In this document: in pieces, positions 48,241-55,712 of the stretch
Position numbering within the stretch: position 1 is the stretch's first letter
How the letters are laid out: the number at the start of each line of letters is the position of its first letter
Source: Microbacterium sp. LCT-H2
GTDB taxonomy: Bacteria > Actinomycetota > Actinomycetes > Actinomycetales > Microbacteriaceae
Assembly: GCF_001866135.1 (NCBI RefSeq)
Contig: NZ_MODW01000002.1
Location: forward strand, 124,001-188,000
Length of the DNA: 64,000 nucleotides
Reading direction: 5' to 3'
The notes under the pieces: generated by a model
Told to the model about the DNA's origin: nothing
The model's database searches: none
The model's input: the letters and a program-made list of their open reading frames with translations, nothing else
Program-made: the position numbers and the translations under genes

Positions 48241-49535
48241 GCCTCTTCGGAGTCGTCGTCGTCCGCTGCCGGGGACGAGGCGAAGGCGGGCGACTCGCTT
48301 CGTCCGCTCCCTCGCGTCTCGGCGAACGCATGTGCGACGCCGGAGAGGTCTTCGGTCTCGATGCCCGCCACGGCGGCGCGGTGCTCCGCGTCGGGTTGAG
48401 ACGGTGCTCCCGCAGGCGCATCCCGGTCGGCCGACACATCGACCGGGGCATCGCGGTCGGCGTCGTCCGCCTCCGCCGCCCAGAGCTCTTCGGGGTTGTA
48501 GGCGTCGGTCTGCATCGAGGTGTCCACCTCGGGAGCGGCCGCTGCCGGCACCCGGTCGAGCGCGTCCATCGCGGAGTCGACATCCGAGCGTCGATCGCCT
48601 GGCACGCCGAGGTCGTCATGGCGCAGGCCGTCGGCCAGAGCCTCGAGCAGCGCCGCGGCGTCCGCCACGATGTCCTCGCGCCGCAAGGCGTCGCCGTGGA
48701 CGAGCCAGCGCGCGAACTCCAGTTCGGCGAGCAGGCGCGCGCGAACCTCGAGGCCGGCGTCGGGAGTGCGATCCATGGCGCGGGCATACGAGCCGTGCAC
48801 GTCGGCCGCGGCGTCGGGAGCCGCGGACAGCCAGGACAGGTCGAGCGCCGGATCGCCGACGGCCAGACCGTGCCAGCCGATCACGCCGGTGACCTCGGGA
48901 CCGCGCTCGGGATGATCGTCGAAGAGGAACGACGTGGCCTGCGCGCCGCCGAGGATGACCGTCGACTCGAAGCGCCAGAGGTCGTCGTCGGCGACCGCGT
49001 CCCGCCACCGCACCGTGAGGCGGGCGGGGACGCGTCCCGTGGCGGCCGCGGTGTCGACGAGCCGCTCCAGCTCGGCGCGGCTCTCCTCCGCGCTGCGCAT
49101 CACCAGCCCGGCGCCGCGCACGACCGACGTCGGCAGTGCGTGCACGGCGGCGATCGCCGCACCCATGGACTCTGCGGCCCCGCGTCCGGCTGGCACCATC
49201 GCCGCTTCGATCTGGAAGCCGGGGAGCAGCTCGGTCACGAGCGCGCGCCCTTCGCCCACCCGGGTCTCGCCGATGTAGCCGGGCGCGCGGAACGGCAGCA
49301 TGGCGCGGGCGCCGTCGGTGAGCGCTCGCAGCGCCAGGGCCTCTGCCGCCAGCTCCCGCGCCGCGTCGTCGTCGTCCGCCACGCGGATCGCGAGTTCCCG
49401 GCCGTCGGCGAGGGAGGCGACGGCGGAGTCGAAGCGCCCGTCGCCGTCCGCGGTGAGTGCCCGGGTGCCCGTGACCTCCGCGCCGGGAAGTGCGGCCGTC
49501 ACCGCCGCGGCTAGAGTGAATGGAGAGCGTCCCAT
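48186..49535 (-). CDS. Phosphotransferase-fold protein with lost active site (pseudokinase) and acidic tail
   Basis: The 449-residue product has an aminoglycoside/macrolide phosphotransferase-like N-terminal part (about 1-300) and a long acidic, low-complexity tail (about 305-449). The catalytic loop that should read HGDxxxxN reads ILGGAQATSFL: H is L195, D is G197 and N is S202. The DFG-type Asp is G220 (GVIGWHG), although the following GDPALDLSWL is intact. All four catalytic residues are therefore missing, so kinase activity is unlikely. The start ATG has a -10 box 6 bases upstream. It lies convergent to adnB, overlapping it by 55 bp, and divergent from nudC. Confidence 0.85.
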   Translation of the reverse strand: MGRSPFTLAAAVTAALPGAEVTGTRALTADGDGRFDSAVASLADGRELAIRVADDDDAARELAAEALALRALTDGARAMLPFRAPGYIGETRVGEGRALVTELLPGFQIEAAMVPAGRGAAESMGAAIAAVHALPTSVVRGAGLVMRSAEESRAELERLVDTAAATGRVPARLTVRWRDAVADDDLWRFESTVILGGAQATSFLFDDHPERGPEVTGVIGWHGLAVGDPALDLSWLSAAPDAAADVHGSYARAMDRTPDAGLEVRARLLAELEFARWLVHGDALRREDIVADAAALLEALADGLRHDDLGVPGDRRSDVDSAMDALDRVPAAAAPEVDTSMQTDAYNPEELWAAEADDADRDAPVDVSADRDAPAGAPSQPDAEHRAAVAGIETEDLSGVAHAFAETRGSGRSESPAFASSPAADDDDSEEAQRAARAALQRWKSSSSE

Positions 49536-49541
49536 GCCCCC

Positions 49542-49547
49542 AGGGTA
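49542..49547 (-). promoter_or_regulatory. -10 box of leaderless pseudokinase transcript
   Basis: On the minus strand TACCCT ends 6 bases before the ATG at 49535. Confidence 0.55.
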
Positions 49548-49599
49548 GGTCGGCTCAGGGGCGGTCCCGCCTCCGCCACGCCCGTGAAAGAGGGAGTCG

Positions 49600-50481
49600 A
49601 TGAGCATTCCGCGCCCGTTCTTCGACCGCGCCGCCGAACTCCGCGAGGAGGAGGGCGTGATCGAGCGTCTGCGCGACGACGCGGGCTCGCGCGTCGTCGT
49701 CGTCCGGGAGGGACGGGTGCGGGTGGCAGCCTCCGCGCTGCTGCGCGTCTCCGCGGACGAGGTCGCGGACGGGACATGGGCGCTGCTCGGCCGGGATGCC
49801 GACGGCGGCGCGCTCCTGCTCGCCGCGCTCCCGCCGGAGACCGATGCCCTCGACACCGCGCCGGATGAGATCTGGCTCGGACTCCGCGACCTGGGCGGGC
49901 GTCTCGACGCCGGGGAGTCCGAGGTGCTCGTCGCCGCGGTCGCACTGGCCGGCTGGCTCCGCGACGCCCCGTTCTGCCCCACCTGCGGCGGAGGAACGGA
50001 GCTGCGCAACGCGGGCTGGTCTCGGCGGTGCCTGGTGTGCGGGCGCGAGCACTTCCCGCGGACCGATCCTGCCGTGATCGTCGCCGTCGAGAGCGCGGAC
50101 GGCGAGCGGCTGCTGCTCGGCGCCAACGCAAACTGGGGCGGACGCATGTACTCCTGCTTCGCGGGTTTCACCGAGGCGGGCGAGTCCCTCGAAGCCACCG
50201 TGCACCGGGAGATCGAGGAGGAGTCCGGCGTGCGCCTCTCGGCGCTGCGCTACATCTCCTCCCAGCCGTGGCCCTTTCCGCGCTCGCTCATGATCGGCTT
50301 CCGCGCCGTCGTGGAGGACGAATCGGCGGCCAGGGCCGACGGTGAGGAGATCATCGACGTGCGCTGGTTCACACGGGCGGAGATCGGTTCCGCGCTCGCC
50401 GGGGACGGCCCCGTCGGGCTGCCGGGGCCCGCGTCGATCGCGCGCGCTCTCATCGTCGACTGGTTCGAGGATCGCCCGTGA
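49600..50481 (+). CDS. nudC: NAD(H) pyrophosphatase / NAD-RNA decapping Nudix enzyme
   Basis: Nudix hydrolase that splits NADH to NMNH and AMP and, in characterised homologues, removes NAD caps from RNA. The 293-residue protein has the zinc ribbon C126/C129 and C144/C147 (CPTC, CLVC), the Nudix box from G189 with REIEEESG, and the NudC signature SQPWPFPRSLM. It ends in a GTGA overlap with the uvrD-like gene. From memory, nudC also precedes uvrD2 in mycobacteria. Confidence 0.95.
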   Translation: MSIPRPFFDRAAELREEEGVIERLRDDAGSRVVVVREGRVRVAASALLRVSADEVADGTWALLGRDADGGALLLAALPPETDALDTAPDEIWLGLRDLGGRLDAGESEVLVAAVALAGWLRDAPFCPTCGGGTELRNAGWSRRCLVCGREHFPRTDPAVIVAVESADGERLLLGANANWGGRMYSCFAGFTEAGESLEATVHREIEEESGVRLSALRYISSQPWPFPRSLMIGFRAVVEDESAARADGEEIIDVRWFTRAEIGSALAGDGPVGLPGPASIARALIVDWFEDRP

Positions 50482-52199
50482 GCGCACTCGATGCCCTCGA
50501 CGAGCGGCAGCGAGCGGCCGCATCGGTGCTGCGAGGACCGGTGGCGGTGCTGGCGGGGGCCGGTACGGGCAAGACCAGGGTCATCACCCACCGCATCGCG
50601 CACGGGGTGGATACCGGTGCCTACTCTCCGTCGCGCGTGATGGCGGTGACCTTCACCGCGAAGGCTGCCGGCGAGCTCCGCGGTCGCCTCCGTGCCCTGG
50701 GGATCGAGGGTGTCGCGGCTCGCACCTTCCATGCCGCCGCTCTCGCGCAGCTCAACTTCTTCTGGCCCACGCTGGCGGGGGCTCCCGCGCCGTCGATCAT
50801 CGACAACAAGGTGCGTATGCTCGGCCAGGCCGCCGATGCCCTCCGCCTGCGTCCTCGAACGGCGACCCTGCGCGACATCGCGTCGGAGATCGAGTGGCGG
50901 AAGGTGTCGATGATCTCGATCGACCGGTACGCCGAGCTCGGACGCCCGGTCAGCGGGGTCGACCCCACGCAGCTCGTGGAGTTGATGCGCGGCTACGAGG
51001 CGCTCAAGGACGAGCGTCACCAACTCGACTTCGAGGACGTGCTGCTCGCGTGCGCGGGGATGCTGGAGACCGAGCCGCGTGTCGCAGCGGCCGTCCACGA
51101 GCAGTACCGGCACTTCACGGTCGACGAGTTCCAGGACGTGTCGCCGCTGCAGAACCGGCTTCTGGAGCTGTGGCTGGGGGACCGTCACGACATCTGCGTC
51201 GTCGGCGACGCCAGCCAGACGATCTACTCCTTCGCCGGAGCCGACCAGCGGTTCCTGCTCGATTTCGAGCGGCGGCATCCGGATGCGACGGTCGTGCGAC
51301 TGGAGACCAACTATCGGTCGCAGGCTCCTATCCTGACGGCGGCGAACGCGCTGATGCGCGGTCGCCCCGGGGCGTTGGAGCTGATCCCCGCCCGGGAGCA
51401 GTTCACCGCCGAGCCGCCGACGATCACGGCCTACGACTCGGAGGCCGAGGAGGCCGCAGGCATCGCGGCCGGTGTCGCCGCCCGCATCGCCGACGGCGCC
51501 TCGCCGGCGGAGATCGCCGTGCTGTACCGGGCCCACGCGCAGTCGGCGGTGCTCCAGCAGGCGCTCGCCGCCGAAGGGATCGCCACCTCGGTACTCGGCG
51601 GCACGCGGTTCTTCGCCATGCCGGAGGTGCGTCAGGCGATCCTCGCGCTTCGAGCTGCCGCCGTGGCGCCGACCGAGCACGGATTCCTGCCCGGGGTGCA
51701 GCGCGTGCTTCGGGAGCTGGGGCTGACCGAGGAGCCGCCGACCGCCGGGGGAGCGCAGCGCGACGGCTGGGAGGCGCGCCGGGCGATCTTGCGGCTCGCC
51801 GAGGAGGCGGGTCCGGAGACGACGCTCCGGTCGTTCAGCGACGAGCTCATGGCCCGTGCCAAGGATCAGCACGAGCCGACCATGCGGACGGTGACCCTCT
51901 CGACGCTGCATGCGGCGAAGGGCCTCGAGTGGCCGCATGTCTACCTCGCCGGATGGGCGGAGGGGTCTCTCCCCATCTCGTACGCGACGACGTTCGAGGC
52001 CGTCGATGAGGAGCGACGCCTCGCGTACGTCGGGATCACGCGGGCTGCGCGCACGCTCGAGCTCTCGTGGGCGCGATCGGCAGGGCGCGGCGAACGGGCA
52101 CCGTCCCGGTTCCTGGCGGAGATGGGGACGACGGGTCGCGGCACAGGCATTCTGCGCGAAACCGCACCGAACGCCACACGATCACGCCGTCCGCGCTGA
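50478..52199 (+). CDS. UvrD2-like superfamily I DNA helicase, short form
   Basis: The 573-residue helicase starts at a GTG in a GTGA overlap with nudC. Motifs present are Walker A LAGAGTGKTRV, VTFTAKAAGEL, DEFQDVSPLQ, GDASQTIYSFAGA, TLHAAKGLEWPHV and AYVGITRAAR (motif VI, at 52024-52053). UvrD2 proteins usually run to about 700 residues with an HRDC domain; here the chain ends 40 residues after motif VI, so HRDC is missing. The last 164 bp overlap the convergent E1-like gene. It most likely works in DNA repair with the genes around it. Confidence 0.9.
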   Translation: MSALDALDERQRAAASVLRGPVAVLAGAGTGKTRVITHRIAHGVDTGAYSPSRVMAVTFTAKAAGELRGRLRALGIEGVAARTFHAAALAQLNFFWPTLAGAPAPSIIDNKVRMLGQAADALRLRPRTATLRDIASEIEWRKVSMISIDRYAELGRPVSGVDPTQLVELMRGYEALKDERHQLDFEDVLLACAGMLETEPRVAAAVHEQYRHFTVDEFQDVSPLQNRLLELWLGDRHDICVVGDASQTIYSFAGADQRFLLDFERRHPDATVVRLETNYRSQAPILTAANALMRGRPGALELIPAREQFTAEPPTITAYDSEAEEAAGIAAGVAARIADGASPAEIAVLYRAHAQSAVLQQALAAEGIATSVLGGTRFFAMPEVRQAILALRAAAVAPTEHGFLPGVQRVLRELGLTEEPPTAGGAQRDGWEARRAILRLAEEAGPETTLRSFSDELMARAKDQHEPTMRTVTLSTLHAAKGLEWPHVYLAGWAEGSLPISYATTFEAVDEERRLAYVGITRAARTLELSWARSAGRGERAPSRFLAEMGTTGRGTGILRETAPNATRSRRPR

Positions 52200-52902
52200 T
52201 CCGGCCGATGCGCGCCGGATCGGTCGCGGCCAGGAGGTGCGCCGCGACAGCACCCGCCGACGCCACCCTGGCGAGCGTGAGGCGCCCGGGGTCACGGCCC
52301 ACGAGCTGAGCGTGGAGCAGCGGCCAGGCCGGGTCGCGCGCCGTGTCCTCGGCATCCCGGCAGCTCAGACACGGCGTCAGCCCGGGGACCACGAGCGGCC
52401 CCACGGTGATCCGCCCCGGCTCGACGGCGATCGGGAGGTGCGGGTGGTCGGCGCGCAGCATCGGGGCGAACTGCACGGCGGCTGCCGCACCGGGGACGAG
52501 GACGACGGCGACCACCGTCGAAGCCCGCGCCTCCGCCTCCGCGAGCGGTACCCCTTCGTCGGCGAGCGTCTCGCACAGGCGCCCCGCAGCGCGGGCGTCG
52601 GTGAGGCCGAGCGCGGAGACCCGGGCCGTGCGCGGTCGGTCGGGCTCGTCCCTCAGGGCCGGTTCGACGGCGGCCAGCAGCCGTCGGGCCTCAGCCCACG
52701 GCGCGCCGGCGCGATGCGCGATGACGTCGAAGGAGCTGAGCCGGAAACCGCCGCGCATGCGGCTGAGGAGCCGTTCGACCCACGGTGCGGACGCCGGCAC
52801 CCGGATGCCGCCGTCGTCGCCGATCTGGAGGGTCGTCCCGTCACGCCAGAGCAGCGGGAATGCGGGATCGAGACGGGTCAGGGTCGTCGGGGAGAGCGGC
52901 AC
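52036..52902 (-). CDS. E1/cyclodehydratase-like protein (TOMM leader-peptide-binding type), orphan
   Basis: The 288-residue product starts at a GTG with a -10 box 6 bases upstream. Residues 150-200 read VGPLVVPGLTPCLSCRD with DPAWPLLHAQL, the pattern of the E1-like or cyclodehydratase partners of YcaO enzymes. Four cysteines make a zinc set: C178, C181, C252 and C254 (ECLC). The nucleotide-binding GxGxxG of true E1 proteins is not visible (ALGLTDARAAGRL instead), so it probably does not adenylate. No YcaO or precursor peptide gene is in the window. The last 53 codons lie antisense to the uvrD-like gene. Confidence 0.75.
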   Translation of the reverse strand: MPLSPTTLTRLDPAFPLLWRDGTTLQIGDDGGIRVPASAPWVERLLSRMRGGFRLSSFDVIAHRAGAPWAEARRLLAAVEPALRDEPDRPRTARVSALGLTDARAAGRLCETLADEGVPLAEAEARASTVVAVVLVPGAAAAVQFAPMLRADHPHLPIAVEPGRITVGPLVVPGLTPCLSCRDAEDTARDPAWPLLHAQLVGRDPGRLTLARVASAGAVAAHLLAATDPARIGRISADGVIVWRSVRFRAECLCRDPSSPSPPGTGTVPVRRALPIAPTRARACAQPA

Positions 52903-52908
52903 CCCTCG

Positions 52909-52914
52909 ATTCTG
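52909..52914 (-). promoter_or_regulatory. -10 box of leaderless E1-like transcript
   Basis: On the minus strand CAGAAT ends 6 bases before the GTG at 52902. Confidence 0.5.
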
Positions 52915-53027
52915 CGGAGCCGCACGGGGCCGCAGGCCGGTTCGAGGGATCGGTGGAGAAATCGGCGGGCCGTCCGCGGTCGGGGAGGGAGAGTGACCCG
53001 CCGTCCCCGACCACGCATAGTGCTGGC

Positions 53028-54428
53028 TCAGACCGGGCGGTCACCCTCGGGAGCGTCGTCGTCGCCGCGGTCGTCGGCGCTCTCCGTGGGCGTCTCCCCG
53101 GAGAAGTCGTCGCCGTCCAGCAGGCGGGCAAGGGCCTCGTCGAACTCGTCGGCCACCGGCTGCTCGCCGCGCTCAGCGGCCTGAAGGCGGGCGATCAGCG
53201 CTGTCGGGTCGTCGATGTCCTCTGCGGTGGGCATGAGGTCCGGGTAGTCCCACAGGGAGTCCCGGGCCTCGACACCGACGGCGTCGGTGACCGCACGCCA
53301 CATGGCCGAGGCCTCCCGGATGCGCCGCGGTCGGATCTTGAGCCCGACCAGCGCGCCCAGAGCGTCCTCGGCGGGACCGCCGACCGCACGCCGACGCCGC
53401 GCCGCCTCGGCGATCCTGCCGCCGTCCGGCAGCCGGGAGGTGGCGTCCGCGGTGACGACGTCGACCCACCCGTCGATCGTCGCGATGAGGTTCTCCAGCC
53501 GGGCGAGGGCTTCGCGCTGCGCCTCGGTCTGCGTGGGGAGGAGGGCGCCGCCCTCGATCGCCGCGCGCAGCTCCTCGGGGTTCGAGGGGTCGAGGCGGCT
53601 CGCCACATCCTCCAGAGCGTCGACGTCGACCGTGACGCCCCGGGCGAAGTCGGTGATCTGCGCCATCACATGCAGGTGCAGCCACTTGGCGTGCCGGTAC
53701 AGGCGGGCATACGCGAGCTCGCGCGTCGCCACGTAGAGGGCGATCTGATCCGCGGGGATCTCGAGCCCCTCCCCGAAAGCGGTGAGGTTCTGCGGGATCA
53801 CGGCGGCCGTTCCCGCCGGCAGCACGGGGATGCCGACATCGCCGCCGGAGACGACCTCGAGGGAGAGGTTGCCGAGTACCTGCCCGAACTGGGCGGCGAA
53901 GACCGAGCCGCCGAGGCCCCGCATCAGGCGTCCCGCCCCCTGCACCACGCCGCGCATCTCCTCCGGCACCTGGGTGTCGAGGGCAGCCGTCAGCGCGTCG
54001 GCGATGCTGGTGGACACGGGGTCCGCGATCTCCTTCCACACCGGCAGCGTCTTCTCGACCCATTCGCCGCGGGTCATCGCCACCGGCGGGTCCGCGAGCT
54101 CGGAGATGGTGGTCGCCTCGCCCAGCCAGAGGCCGGCGAGAGCGAACGAGTCGGCGAGGGAGGACCGCGAGCCGTCTCCGATGCCCTGGCCCTCGCGGTT
54201 CGCGATGTGCAGGGCCTGCCGCAGGGAGTTCTCCCATGGGTCGCCGCCGAAGGCGCCCTGAAGCTGCGCCATGATCGTCTGCATCATCGCGGGGTCGAAC
54301 GTGAAGCCGTCCATTCCCTGGAACGCGTCGCGCAGCGCCTCGGGGTCGATGTCTCCGCCGCCCTGGTTCGAGAGCATCCGTCGCAGGAACTCCTGGAAGT
54401 CCTCCGGGTTCGGTTCGTTGTCTGCCAT
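53028..54428 (-). CDS. DUF2342-family (zincin_2) protein
   Basis: The 466-residue protein belongs to the actinobacterial family usually annotated as zinc-dependent metalloprotease or F420-biosynthesis-associated. Family segments include FGQVLGNLSLEVVSGGD, LPAGTAAVIPQNLTAFGEG and the RELAYARLYRHAKWL helix near residue 230. I see no HExxH; the helix where a metal site would be expected reads RELAY. The N- and C-termini are acidic and disordered. It is divergent from the PDZ protease gene, its partner in most actinobacteria. Its leader carries GAGAGGGCGAGCG before the ATG. Confidence 0.85.
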   Translation of the reverse strand: MADNEPNPEDFQEFLRRMLSNQGGGDIDPEALRDAFQGMDGFTFDPAMMQTIMAQLQGAFGGDPWENSLRQALHIANREGQGIGDGSRSSLADSFALAGLWLGEATTISELADPPVAMTRGEWVEKTLPVWKEIADPVSTSIADALTAALDTQVPEEMRGVVQGAGRLMRGLGGSVFAAQFGQVLGNLSLEVVSGGDVGIPVLPAGTAAVIPQNLTAFGEGLEIPADQIALYVATRELAYARLYRHAKWLHLHVMAQITDFARGVTVDVDALEDVASRLDPSNPEELRAAIEGGALLPTQTEAQREALARLENLIATIDGWVDVVTADATSRLPDGGRIAEAARRRRAVGGPAEDALGALVGLKIRPRRIREASAMWRAVTDAVGVEARDSLWDYPDLMPTAEDIDDPTALIARLQAAERGEQPVADEFDEALARLLDGDDFSGETPTESADDRGDDDAPEGDRPV

Positions 54429-54466
54429 CTCGCTCGCCCTCTCAGCACGTCTGAAGCCGTGGCATC

Positions 54467-54473
54467 TACGCTA
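54467..54473. promoter_or_regulatory. Shared -10 element for two divergent genes
   Basis: The 7-bp stretch TACGCTA reads TACGCT on the plus strand (54467-54472) and TAGCGT on the minus strand (54468-54473). The two -10 boxes of the PDZ and DUF2342 genes overlap almost completely, so RNA polymerase could only leave in one direction at a time. Leaders would be about 68 and 33 bases, each with a purine-rich ribosome site. Confidence 0.5.
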
Positions 54474-54546
54474 GTCACAGGTTTCAGTGCGCGACCCCGA
54501 AGCGGGCAGATCGCTGTACGCCGCTCGCGAACGACGGAGGATTGCT

Positions 54547-55638
54547 GTGGAACGACCGCGCGCAGGGAAGCTCGGACTCGGTGTCTGGGCATTGGTGGTC
54601 GCGCTCGCCGCGCTCGCCGTCCTCACCTTCCTGCCGTCGCCGTATGTGATCCAGCGTCCGGGCCCCGTGTACGACACCCTCGGCACGGCGAAGAACGCCG
54701 ACGGCGAGCAGGTCCCGCTCATCAGCGTCGAGGGGACCGAGACGTACGAGACGGGCGGGACGCTCGACCTGACGACCGTCCAGGTGGTCGGCAACCGGGA
54801 ACGGACGCCGAGCTGGTTCGAGCTCGCTCTCGCGTGGATGGACGCGTCTCGGGCCGTCGTGCCGCTGGACGCGGTGTTCCCCGAGGGTGTGACCACCGAG
54901 CAGCGGGACGAGCGGAACGCGATGCTCATGGTCGACTCGCAGCACGAGGCGACGGCCGCCGCGCTGAACGAGCTCGGCTACGACACCGGAGCCGAGGTCG
55001 TGGTGGTGGACGCTGTCGAAGGATCGCCGGCCGACGGCCTGCTGCAGGCGGATGACGTGATCACCGCGATCGACGGCACGCCCGTCACCTCGGCGACCGC
55101 ACTCCGCGAAGCCATCCAGGAAGCGGGCGGCGATCCGGTCGCGCTCACGGTGCGCCGCGACGGCGACGAGCAGACCGTCGAGATCACGCCGGAGGAGCAG
55201 ACGCAGGACGGCACGACGACGTGGCTGATCGGCATCACCCTGCGCACGGACTACGACTTCGAGGTCGACGTCACGATCCAGCTCGACAACGTCGGCGGCC
55301 CGAGCGCGGGGATGATGTTCGCCCTCGGGATCATCGACACCCTCACACCGGGCGAGCTGAACGGCGGCAAGGAGGTCGCGGGTACGGGCACGATCGATGC
55401 CGAGGGGACCGTCGGCCCGATCGGCGGCATCCGCCAGAAGCTCTACGGCGCTCGCGACGCCGGTGCGGACTACTTCCTCGCGCCGGAGGCCAACTGCGAT
55501 GAGGTCGTGGGGCACGTCCCGGACGGCCTGCAGGTCATCCGCACTGCGACCCTCGACGACTCGCTCGCGGCGCTGGAGGTCATCGCGGAGGACGGCGACG
55601 TCGACGCGCTGCCGACCTGCGACGTCCCGACCACCTGA
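54547..55638 (+). CDS. Membrane-anchored PDZ / Lon-type serine protease (YlbL-like)
   Basis: I start the gene at the GTG at 54547 because GGAGG (54536-54540) lies 6 bases before it; a GTG at 54487 in the same frame has no site. The 363-residue protein has one N-terminal membrane segment (about 13-33), then YVIQRPGPVYDTLG, a PDZ domain (about 140-215) and a Lon proteolytic domain. The S16 dyad is S253 (GGPSAGMM) and K298 (GIRQKLYG). It should cleave exported or membrane proteins outside the cell membrane. UPF0182 follows. Confidence 0.92.
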   Translation: MERPRAGKLGLGVWALVVALAALAVLTFLPSPYVIQRPGPVYDTLGTAKNADGEQVPLISVEGTETYETGGTLDLTTVQVVGNRERTPSWFELALAWMDASRAVVPLDAVFPEGVTTEQRDERNAMLMVDSQHEATAAALNELGYDTGAEVVVVDAVEGSPADGLLQADDVITAIDGTPVTSATALREAIQEAGGDPVALTVRRDGDEQTVEITPEEQTQDGTTTWLIGITLRTDYDFEVDVTIQLDNVGGPSAGMMFALGIIDTLTPGELNGGKEVAGTGTIDAEGTVGPIGGIRQKLYGARDAGADYFLAPEANCDEVVGHVPDGLQVIRTATLDDSLAALEVIAEDGDVDALPTCDVPTT

Positions 55639-55700
55639 GTCGGCGCGGGTCGTGACCCCGCCGTGACCGGTGTGACAGCCTGCCCACAGCGAGCGGTGCC

Positions 55701-55706
55701 TAGGAT
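55701..55706 (+). promoter_or_regulatory. -10 box of leaderless UPF0182 transcript
   Basis: TAGGAT ends 6 bases before the GTG at 55713; GGAGGG fills the gap and touches the start codon. Confidence 0.6.
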
Positions 55707-55712
55707 GGAGGG

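Noticed and set aside
52036..52902. A complete RiPP (TOMM) biosynthetic cluster around the E1-like gene
   Set aside because: No YcaO, dehydrogenase, protease-transporter or precursor peptide is visible within the window, so only an orphan protein can be claimed.
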